Source: Ceriagrion tenellum
Taxonomy: Eukaryota > Arthropoda > Insecta > Odonata > Coenagrionidae
DNA length: 64,000 bases
Assembly: GCA_963169105.1 (NCBI GenBank)
Contig: OY720636.1
Span: 104,656,539 to 104,720,538 of the forward strand
Direction: 5' to 3'
The position numbers and the translations under genes were made by a program. How positions within the stretch are numbered: the stretch's first letter is position 1; each line of letters begins with the position of its first letter. The notes under the pieces are model-generated. The model saw only the letters and a list, made by a program, of their open reading frames with translations. It searched no databases and was not told the origin of the DNA. Below, in pieces: positions 37,866 to 49,800 of this stretch.

Positions 37866-40800
37866 GTTGGTTGGGTTTTCCCTGTCATTCAGACGTTCTA
37901 GTGGTTTGATTGACACCTTTGAATGTTTGGACGAAATGTATGAATGATAAAAAAAATACTCTTTCCTCCTTTGGAGTAAGCTGAATCTTTTGCATTAGTA
38001 ATGTAGTTTGAGCTGCTGGAGTAAATGGAAAAATGATTTGATCATGTCATGGCAGTATTCCATCAAAGATACTTGAAAATATCCTCTGCCTAGCTTTTAT
38101 GAGTGGTACATGAATGTTATGTTAATCATTCCTCTGGGAGTGTATGCTCTCATTAAAGTCAAGTTTCTAGGATGTCAGTTGTGACAAACATGTCTTCATC
38201 GATGGCTAAAACATCATAGATATAACAGTTTTTATTTCTTCATAAGTGTGATTAATGCTTCATATAATAAGTAATAGTACATCGTGGAAAATTAGAGTAA
38301 ACTAAAGAATGTAGCTCTATCTACTCCAGTTCTAGCTTCATCCTTATTGATGTGACTTTTTTGAGAACAAACAGGAAGCTCCTGTATTGCTCCTAGTTGT
38401 GATTTGGCAATTGATAAATCGCAGTTATTTAGAGTTCACTGAATAATTAAACTCGCATTCCCTTATTCTAAGAAATTTTCAAATTTTCTAAGTGAAGAAA
38501 GAATGTTTTAGCATATGATAATATTTTAAAAGTATAGTAGGCCATTGCTTGGTGAAAGTGTGTTCCTAAATAAGAGAATGGATTTCATTTCAGGACGGAG
38601 AATCCACGGAACTGTGCCTATTTTGTGGTCCGTCGCATTGACACTGACTCTGAGGCTGAGGTAAAGGAGAATGGGGTGAAAGGAGCTGAAGAGAATGAAC
38701 TAGGTGACAAGATGGACAGTGCAAATGTGGTGCCGATGGAAACCGTTGAGATGGCATCCGGGATACCAAATGGGGATGCTGAGGAGACGGAGGGTGAGGA
38801 AGAGGATGAGGAGTGGGTGTACTCTCATATGTCTCACAGAGACTTGAAGTCCCGCAAGAGCTTACTGTATGAGAACAGCATGGAAACAGAAAGGGATAAA
38901 CCACAGAATGAGAAGGAAAGTATGAGAGCAAGCGGTCAGAGAGTTTTTGAGTCCCTCCAACTGAACTCCAATGCAGCTGATGTGAGCTCCAAGGGGAAGT
39001 ATGCCCGAATCAGGCAGTGGTTGAAGAAAGGTGGACCAGCTGGGGAGGAATCGGCTGAGAGCCAGGAGGAGCAGGCACCTAGGAGATATGTAAGTGGCCG
39101 CTAGTGTATTTCTCATCCCACCAAAGTTGAGAAATTTACCATGAATAAATTGTTTTACTGAGATTCAAACCTGGATCTCCTTATTGCTGTTCAGGGGTGG
39201 GATTGGAGCTCCCATCTTTCGCATTGTTCTTATTGTTATCCATTATGCATACTGCTCTCGAAGGGCAATGCTAATGGTTTTTGTCTTTAGAATGCACTCT
39301 CTGAATTAAAAATACATTGCAATTTAAACCTTTTGGAAAAATTTGAAGAAATACCATTTTTTTCTCTATTCTCTTTTTTCTGTTATACTCTATTTTCACT
39401 CATGATCATTACTGAAAAATAATGATAATTATAATATCATAGAAATTATAATAGAAATCCATGATTGTACTCCAGATGTGGTTGTCAATTTTACCGCCAA
39501 GTCATGTATGTTCTTTTTGAATTTCCTGGGCATTTTGATTTTTATGAAGCCAGATGGTGTTCCATCTTGAATTTCTTCACTAGGTTGTTATCTTTGTAAC
39601 CAGACTGTTTGCAGCATCAATGACGTATTTTATGTAATGAAATTGACGTAGTGTATTTATTATTTCTGATCAGTACTACGAAAAGCCATTGCCTTTTAAA
39701 CTATTTCTGATACTCTCATTCATTGGAGGGATGATGAACTTAGTGAATACATACTTGTTAAGGTTTGATTTATCCTACCTTTTTCACGGCTGAAGGCATG
39801 TAATTTATAGCATGGGAGCATATTTTATCAAGTATACAACTGATGACTAGGGTTTATCTCACAGAGATATATCTGGACATTCTTGCATTATTTTTTGGTC
39901 GTGTAATTTTTCTGGATTTAAGAACTTACTGGAAAATCCCTGGAAATGACTAACAATAAGTGAAATTTTACTCCTCCAAAGGGTTTGGTGTTTAGTGACT
40001 CTGCCACACCAAAGTTTGGGTTTTAGTATGATGTTTTGTGTAAGCTAGCATGGTCCCTTTTAAGTGCGGAAGTGACTTTCATCAATTTATTATGTAAAAT
40101 TACATGTTATGTAATTGTCATTTATTTATATAATGTGCGTATAATGACTCAAGGTCCTTTAGAAATGCTTATTCCATCCTTGACTGTCTAACATTAATAT
40201 TTCCACCATTGTGTTCAATATTATTATTATGCATCTCATATATTTCACTAGAATGTTGTCATAATTGTATGCCATGGATATTTACAGCCAATAGATAGTT
40301 GTGATGCCAGTGGTGAATACACAAGCTCTGGGGAATCATCTGAAGCAGAGTCTCAATCATCTGGTGACCTTGATGGCAGCATTGCGACTTGTAGGAAGTC
40401 CTCATCAGCTACAGCAGCCACACTAATGGAGCCCAAGGCATCACCTTTAGTCATCCAAGATTTAGGCATCTCATCCTTGTCACTGAGTCCAACTGATGGT
40501 GATGTCACACCAGTTGCTGATGGCAGAGCTTTTCCTGGTAGCACTGGATCAATCAGTCTATCACCTTCAGGAAAGGTAAAAATATGGAATGGAATTACCT
40601 TTTATCAGTTACAAATATCTGCCCATTTATGCAAACCTTTGATGAGTACATGCATTGATGTCATATGAACAAGAGGGAGAAGTACACCAGTAAATACTTG
40701 TGCTATTAGCTAGTATTTTCCACGGTATGTTGTCACAAAGTGGGAAAGAAGAAATTCTAGAGTATAGGATGCAGCCAATCTCTCTTAATTTGTCTTGTGT

Positions 40801-43800
40801 CTGTCCTGTTGTTCTGAATGTCAATTTTTCATATTGGTGGAGAACGATTTATGCATCCATGAAATTTCTTGTGGCATTTCTCTGTAGATTTTTTAGAAGG
40901 CAGTTTTTCCCAATGTTTTCTCATTTCGAACATTGTTCTTAATTGATCTCAGTTCTGGTATGTTTCTTGTTTTATTAAAATTAATTATATGTATTAATTT
41001 TACTAAGCATTGTAGCCAGCATAATCCTTGGATATCCTCCTTTCGTACTGTAGGAATGTCTTTGTGACTTTTTGCGTGATATTTTTACTTTTTCCCCTGA
41101 ATCAGTCATTGGCATTATTTATGTTCAATCCATAAAGTTAATGATCACATCATATTGTTGAAGAATCTGCTTATATTCTGTGGAATTCATGCATAGAATG
41201 AATCATTATAATGCGTACAGATTTAAGTTAAGATGATGTGAAGTAGATATAATTATATGGCCCTCTCGTTGCTTTTGCAGATGGTACTTCGGGTCAAGAG
41301 GCGTAAGAGTAAGACATCGACTCACCATCAGCGGAGTCCAAAAACAGAACAGAAGCGCCGACCTTGGAGCATCTGCGTGTCAGGCCATGGGCACCTGGTC
41401 AACATGACATCCCCTGGCATCCTTCCCTTGCCTGCGACCCCTCACTCCACTTCTCCCACCCCCAACTCTCCAAATCGTGCCAAGATTCATAGCACAGTAC
41501 GTTCCACCTCAGAACAAGCCATTCACTGCCTAGCATATTCATCATCATCATGTTCAACGGGTGTGGATGATGTCGGGAGCAATACAGGCAGGGTGGGAAT
41601 GGGCTCGGGCGAGCTGACACCCATGAGAGGAAGCATGGATGGGGATGGGGTGGGGAGTGGAGCTGGGTCGGCAAGCACTGGCTCTTCAAGGAGGAAGAAG
41701 ATTCGAACGAGGAGGAGGACTTTGGTGAGCTTCAACCCTTAACTTTTATTTACACCATCCTATTGAAACTTGCGAACAATCATGAACCATATTTTCTGAA
41801 GTATATTTTCTAGTTCACTAAAGTCCATTTTTATTTCATCTGATTGATGTCAACCATAAAATGGTATAACCTTTTCATTAACTTGATGTTAACTGATAGT
41901 TCAGTTTTGTTAATGACATCAGAAGGTTGTTGAGTTTACTTAAGTCTTATCAAGGAGAGCATATATCGGCTCATTGGCTCATTTTAGTTTTATCTAGGGA
42001 TGAGTCGATTCCACTTTTTTTCAATTCCAATTCTGATTCTTTCAAATCGATTCTTGATTCTGATTCCATCGATTCTTATTCCTAATAACAGGTGGGATAT
42101 TGATATACCAGTAGCGTATGACTGTTATTTAAATTCAAGCATTGGCTGAAATAAAATAACAAACACAATTAAGTCGCCCAAAAAGTATATTTATTAACAA
42201 ATAGCAAATATATCCTCAACTTATTGAGGTTGATAGAAAGTACAAATTGATAGCCAGCACCCAAAATAACAGAGACATTATGATGTGATAAATAAAATTT
42301 GATTTGAATATTTATCTATGTGGAATCGATAGAATCGGAATAGACTTTAGGCGATCGATTCTCGATACCGATTCTAATCCTGAGAATCGGTGGAATCAAG
42401 GATTGACATTTGGATTCGACTCATCCTTAGTTTTATCCCTAGCGTAGTTTGTATGTTAGTGATCCTCCTTCAGTAGTTAATGGGATGCAACATGAAAAAT
42501 TATATTCAGGTATTGAACTTATTTCTTGCATTAGTTGTAGTCTTTCATGAATGTACAAGTATAGAGTGGATAAAGCCATTTGATTTTATCAAGCGATCTT
42601 TTTTCCATTGAAATATCTGATGTATTTCAATGAAGGATCAACAGATAATTGGTGTGACAATCGGATTCTGAATGCCCTTTTAGCCTTAGATTCTCTGCCC
42701 CATAGTGTTACGACTCATTATCAGCAATGCTGTTGGGGGTTAGCTCTGCACTCTGCTGTGTGTGAGCAGTAATAGAAGCAAGTTTACAAAATTCATGTAT
42801 AGTTCATGGATGGATCATATAGTTTCTGGATTTTCCACACTATGCGCAATATTTTGTGAGCTATCCTGCATGCTTCTTGAGATCCAGGTGAGAAGGAGCT
42901 TGCTGGAGAGCCAGTGAAATATTGTCCATCAGGTGGTATATCATGTGGAATACTCAGAAAGTATAATCCACCTCTTAGATTAGCCTTGTAGAAACCCACA
43001 TCACTACTACAAACATCTCCGGATAGTGATTGTGGATCAAATTTCAGTTTGTTGAAATGTTCAAAATTATGGAAATTGATTGGAGATCATGTTTCATGTT
43101 GCTAAATTGTCCTTTTTTTCCATGTTATCAAATATTTCTTATGTTGTCATTATTGTTTCATGACAGGGTCAGAAGAGTGAGTCTGGGAATTCAGACAGCT
43201 TACTTGGAGAAATGGCAGCAGCATTGATGCGTCGCCGAGGCAGCAAATCCAGCGGTAAGGGCCTGTCTCCAGGTAGCAAGGGAAGCAGTTGCCAGTCCAC
43301 AGGCAGTGATTTCTCCTCCTCGAATATGGTGGCTGATGAGTCCAAGGATGAAGTGGATGGGCAGGATGAGGGCATTGGGCATTGCAAGGAAGGTTGGAGG
43401 ATGCCTGCCAGGGTGGCAGAGGTCCCACTTCCCCCAGACGATGAGGAATGCGAGGAAGAGGAGAAGCTGGGTAGCCTGCAGACCGAGGAAACCAGCTCAT
43501 ATTCAGAGCAGGCTTGGGACAATTATCAGGTGAGCAAGGGAGCGTAGGTTATTTTTAATTATTGAATTTCATTGAATATTTACATTCCTGATCTGGATCA
43601 AATGACTGTGACGCATGTAAATGAATTCGTAGTCACTGAATTGAACTGATCAGACTGAGGTGACACAGGGTCGACAAAAGTTAAATAAAGATAAACACAG
43701 CCTTTGAAATGGATAACTTCTCCCACAATGGAGCATATATATTGCATTAAATAGGAAGTTACAGCATGCCCTTAGGCAAAATACTGTGATACATTGATGG

Positions 43801-46800
43801 TGCATATTTGAACGAAGTCTATTTGATGATAGCAGCAGCGAGGTCCTTTGTGGTGGCCAGGGAAAAAGTGTTGAAGTGCAGTTGATAACGGCCAAGGACC
43901 AATAAGCCCCTTCCTTACTATGTAGGTCTGAACACAGGAATTCCCGCAGAGAGGAGGAGGGGGAGAGAGGGGAAGTACCATTGCCGGTGGAGATCTTCCA
44001 GTATACCTCATTAATGATTCACACCGAAGTTACTTGGGTCCTCACTAGCATTCAGGGTATAAAAGTAATCCCTCTAAACAATTGCAGCCATGCAATTCAT
44101 GAGCCAAATGATGAGAGAGCAATATTATGATCAAGTGTTTGATCTAGTGCTTTTTCATAATTTTCAATGAATTAAGAAGCAAATGAAAGAAGGATGATGA
44201 TGAAACTGAAAAACACTGCTTCTTGGGCTTAGGCAGAGCATCTACTGACACCAGTGCACTGTTGGAGATGTGCTTGCATTGATTGGAAGCTTGAAAATCA
44301 GAAAGAACCATTATAAGACTGTATGAGAAGTCATCAGCCATTGATAGGAGTGTAAAATGACTACTTTAGAATAACCAGTGCTGACTCAGTTCATGGAAGT
44401 TGATTGACATTGCAGCTGACATTATGCTATTAAGTTCACTGTTTTAGGCTCTCTATGACTCAGTATTCACACACTATATGGAATTCGATGATCCCACTAC
44501 TGTTCAACTCATTAGAATTTTCCCTTGTGGAAAAGTAAAACTATAATCACTTGGACTCATCTTAATCTTTCTCATTTTGTTACATTTGGTGTTAGGGCTT
44601 GGGTGGAGAGGGGCATAGGTTTTAATGTTGGTCATTTAAGGGTTGGGGAGCAAAAGAGGGAGAACTCTGTTTGCTAGTGCAATCCTTGTCTTTTAACACT
44701 AGTTGGCCCTTGTTTGGAGGGTCCCCAACTCCCAGAGATGAATTAGGTATCAGAAGACTGTGGATGATTAACAGACAATATTTCCTCCTTCCGCTCTCTC
44801 TGTCACTGTCCAATGCCACCCTCTTCCCTGTGTTACCCAATGTGAATAATCTAATGACTAAGGGGTTACAAAAGTTTCAGATTGGCATTTTGGATGTTAT
44901 TTTATGGCTGTGCTATATTAATTGGACAAACAATTGTGATAAATTAAGAGACTTATGTGTGAGCAGGTAAAAGAATTTTACAGTTAATACTACTTGATTA
45001 GAAAAATGAAAAGAATTTATGTAGTCTTCTTTATTTTTAATTAATCATTTGTTGTGCTTCAATGTCTGATGCATTATCAAGCAATGTACAGTCACTTCAT
45101 AAAGTATCGCGACACACTACGCTAGCAGTTCGTATAGGTCGGCTGTCAAATCTCAAAGTACGTTGGCCATCCTGGGTCATCTTCGGTGACTATTAGAATC
45201 GTCGGGTACACTGCGATATATATTCTAAGTCAAGTGGGACTAAACACCGGCAGTGCTATCGACTTCGTCCGCGTTGGAAAGCTGACTTTGAAATGAATAA
45301 ACTGCGGGAAGGAAGGGTATTCGCAACCCAGAGGCATCGATCATACTCGGCAGTTCTGTTACGAAGACAAAAATGGAAAGAGCTCCTCTTTGTGAAACCA
45401 GCCCAACCCAGCGCGCTCTGATGGTGGGCTTGGTGAGAGGCGGGCGCCGAGTCTAGAGTCAATAGATATCATAATTTTCCATTAGGCGGGCAACTTAAAA
45501 TATCATCCTGTAATGCACAAAAGGCTCACCAGTTCACATAGCCTAGTCTATAGCAGTGCCCATTCTCCTTCGTGCATAGGTTGGAGCTCGTATTTACGTG
45601 CATTTGGCTGTTCTTTGTTTTACCTTCCCCCAATTTCACTCGCATAATCACTCAACTCCATTCAATATTGCCTTTTCACCACATTCCCCTTCTTACTTCT
45701 TTAACCGAATCTGTCTGTCCTCTCCTCTGAACGAGAGAACTCCCATAATGGAGTCCCACTTAACCTGGCGCTTTGTCTCATGGAAAATGAAAAGTGTACC
45801 TGCAAATTCTCTTAGCTACCAGAGACGGCCCAGGATAGCCAATGTACCTCGAGCTTCGATAGCCAACCTATACGATCCGCTAGTCTAGCCTGTCGCGATA
45901 CTTTTTGAAGTGACTGTACTGTTTTGCCTGAGAAAGGAAGAGTGTACCCTATGATAACACCAAAGGCATTTATATATGTAAATGTGTGTGGTGATTAAAT
46001 TTAACAAATTGAAGGTAATGTTTTTTCATTTCGAAATAAAAATGTTTTACCTTATTATGCCATGTACTGATGACTTGATTTTGAGGATCACTAGTTGTAT
46101 TAGTAAATATATTCCTTTTTTCCATATCATTTTCAGGAATTTCATGTATCAAACTCAACTTTAATGCTTTTCATTTATCTCAATGCTTTCATTCAATTTC
46201 TATTTATTTTTTACCATATTTTTCATGGCTGATGAAGTGGTGCCTTGCAGAGTGATATGAGGATCTGGAGTGTTATAATTCTCTGAAAATTCAAATTAGA
46301 CCATAGTTTTAAATTACTGACTAGCAATTTAGTCTCCTTGATGAGATATATATTCTTATGCAGAAGTCAAAAATGAGTGGCTGTTTTAAATTTGCTCATT
46401 TTTTCCCTTTCTAATGCTTCACAGGTTTGCCTGAGTGAAGGAGGAGAGTACACCAGTGATGATGACAAAACCACCAAGGAGCAGCTCAAGAACTTGATGG
46501 AATTTGGTGATGACTACCGTCAGCACTTTGACAGCCAGTCAGATGGGGGATCCTCTCTTGCTCGGCAACCTCCAACACCTTGCTCAACTCTTGACTCCTT
46601 CCCAGGAGACGGGCAGCGCTCACTCCCTCGCTCACACTCACCAACTCCACCTTCTCCAGGCTCATCCTCAAGAACTGGCAGTGGGAGAAGGAAAAGACAA
46701 GCTGTAAGTATTCATTTATATGTGTATATGTATCCATCATGCCACTCCAATTCAGGGTGAGCCTAGTGAAAAGTTTTTAATTTTTGGTGCTTGACAGTTG

Positions 46801-49800
46801 CACAAAAGAGGGGATGAATTCCCCCTAAAATGCTGGGTTGGCTTCCAAAGGCACCAAAATCTATCAAGAATGAAAATAGTGCCCTCCATGAATGCGACAT
46901 TCCTATGAGACAGGGCTCTTGCTCTAGTGAAATCTGATAACTGAATCAGAAAACCTCAATTTGAAGTTTTAAAATTACAATTTTTAGGATTTTAGGAGGA
47001 CTATTTTAAGCCTGGAAAAATTTGTTCAAGGGGGTAAGATTGGGGTGCCATATGACTAAAGGATGGCATTTTAGGGGAAGCCCCATAAAAGCCCATTCCT
47101 ATAAGCAATCTTCATTGTTTATGGGTACTGTGGTTGTGAGGCTTTTGCTATTACAAAAGAAAGCCTATCAAGGTGTACACAAGATTAATGGAAGAGTCAC
47201 TGTGAGAAGGCACAACATTCCTTAGTTTAGGTATTGATTTTAAATTAAAGTCATAGTATTAAATAGGTAGAATATTTTGTTGCACATGATGCATTGGCTC
47301 CTGGTAAAACTAAATTTTATCCAGAATTTTCATAGTAGAGGCATAATTTTCTATAGCCGTGCCATTTTAGTGTGTTCCTATCCAGTTATAAAATGTTTAA
47401 TTCTATTCATATGAATTTTTGTTTACCATGCTTTCAGTGAGGCTTGTATTTTTATATCATTTAACAATAAGTTCCTGCAGCAGGCTATTATGTAAACTAG
47501 ATTGTTATTGCCCTGGAAAACTGACACAACTTCACCATTTATGGCATTTATAGTTTTGTGGAGATGCAACCATCACACACAATATTCCCTTTGTGTATCG
47601 AATATTTATTTGCAAGTACCCAAGAAATCCAGATATTATTACAAATAGATAAGGCCACTTAATTATTTGGTGATCCCGGACTATACTTAACCCTTTTGCT
47701 GCTGTGAATGTAGCAGCTATGTTTGCCTGGTTGACTGTTGTGAACATAGCTCCTACGTTCTGTTGGCAACTGGTCGTTCCTACCCATTCCTCCAAACTTT
47801 CTCTTTTTCCGCGAACGCCATTCTCCGAGTTCATTGTTATACGTTTACACTGTTTCATAAAAATCGGTCCAGACGTTCTCTGGATAAGAGGTCCCAAATG
47901 AGAGACATACTTTCTGTGCCGATGTAGGTGAACAGTCACTCTTTTGCCGCACAGGGGCTGGAAGGTCTCTGCAGTTTGACCGCAGCAAAAGGGTTAAAAA
48001 CTTAGCATAGCATATTGCCATAGCATAAAGGGTTAAGTACTTAACATACCATATCGACATATTCTATGCACATACTAGTAGCTACTGTGTAATGTGTCTC
48101 TTGGACGAATAAAATCTTATCTTATCTTAAGGAAAATATAATTTGAAAAAGTATTTTACTCAAAACATGTCCGAATGATTTTGACTGACAAATAAATCTG
48201 AAATCAATGTGCTTAAACAACATGCATTTATTAGAAGACATGGCATTCTAATAGCAAATACAAATTCGAAAGCCAAGGACTGTAAGCTGACTCAATCCAA
48301 CTTGAATTGGGCATAAAAGTGGGATGTAATTATTGGTGAACTATGATGTCAGCCTCTCATTGGTAATGCAAACTACAAGTTTGACTTCTTCCAATGTAGA
48401 GGACATTACCTTAAGTTCATACATAGGGGATCAAAATTTCATTCCTGGCATATTGTGGCTTACTCGATCAAACCATTTCGTAGGACATTAATGATTCTTC
48501 ACGTAGAATGACTGAATGATGCTGGAAATAGACATTATTACTCATTTTGCTATAATACTCACCAACTTGTGAATCCATTGCCGCATTCACTTCATACATA
48601 CATTTAAGTAACAATAAAAATATTTGCTCAATAATATTTTATTTCAATTTTATAAACTTTTTTTGTGTGAAATTCACAGTTTTCAATTCAGTGGAAAAAT
48701 CTTTTGCATGGACTGGGAATCAAACTCAGATCCCTCAATTTTGCTTTGAGTGCTCTAATCAGTTAAGCTACCCAGGCGTCCTCTGCCACTGTGAATCTCA
48801 TGGGGACTATAAGGAGCAAGTTGTCCTCACAGGTTCTGTGCATGTAATGCCAGAGGTACCTGTATGCAAGGGCTAAGGTTTACAGTACATGGGGTAAAGG
48901 CCAACTTTAAACACTGTTGTTTTGAGATGTTTACTTTTGGACTGTAGTGCTTAGTGCTTGCATACGGGTAATTCTTGATGTAATCCTCTGGTATTACATG
49001 CACAATACTTGTGAGGACAACTTGCTCCTAAAAGCCCCCATGAGATTCACAGTGTCAGAGGACACCTAGGTAGCTTAATTGGTTAGAGCACTCGGCGCGA
49101 AATCGAGGGATCTGGGTTCGTTTCCCAGTCCAAGAGAATGATTTTTCAACTGTGAATTTCACACAAATGTGTGATCACTAGCGGGTGATGCTGTTTAAGT
49201 TACTACGTGGCTAGTTCTTTAGCTCTTTGAAAATTTATAAACCTTACATAATGTGGTAGCTGAGAAGATGACCTAAGGAACTTTAGCTACTGCTCAGTGC
49301 AGTGTGTGTACTGTGGTGCAAGCTGTATTCAAACAAGATCTTCATTCCACCATTAGGAATGTTCATCTGGCCTCAGAATACCGCCTATTTATCTGATTGG
49401 TATGCAAGGTGCTGTTTGTCTCAACACTGACGAAATTTACTCACCTAATACTCAACGTATTCCAATCATCACCATTGGTGAGATAGCTTCTAGTTGTTAT
49501 AACTCAACACACATGACACCTCAAAGTAAAGAGTGAAATCTCCTTGTCAGAACATCCTTTGATGTTTCACAAGAGGAAACAAATGATCAACATTTGATGT
49601 ATCAGTGAATATGTGCCACAATAACATTTGATTTCTAGTTGACTACTACTTTTAGGCAATTTCAATAGGGGTGCTCTCCGCCTTGTGCATGATTTGACAC
49701 AATGATAAAATTAAAAAAAAACATCAATGTGAAAAATGTGACTAATGAGCCTTAATTTGATGTATTTGTTAAATACCTAAACCTTATCCTTCACATTATT

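Noticed and set aside
38590..38931. 113-codon minus-strand frame opposite exon 2
   Set aside because: It is the antisense shadow of a well-supported coding exon.
48010..48060. Second piggyBac-like element beside 47691-47993
   Set aside because: AAAGGGTTAA occurs near 48,027 but no matching CCCTTT end with TTAA was found, so only a half-site is present.
49065..49131. tRNA gene
   Set aside because: The A and B boxes are clear, but the stems do not pair and it sits within a longer repeated unit with an inverted copy nearby, so it is a SINE.
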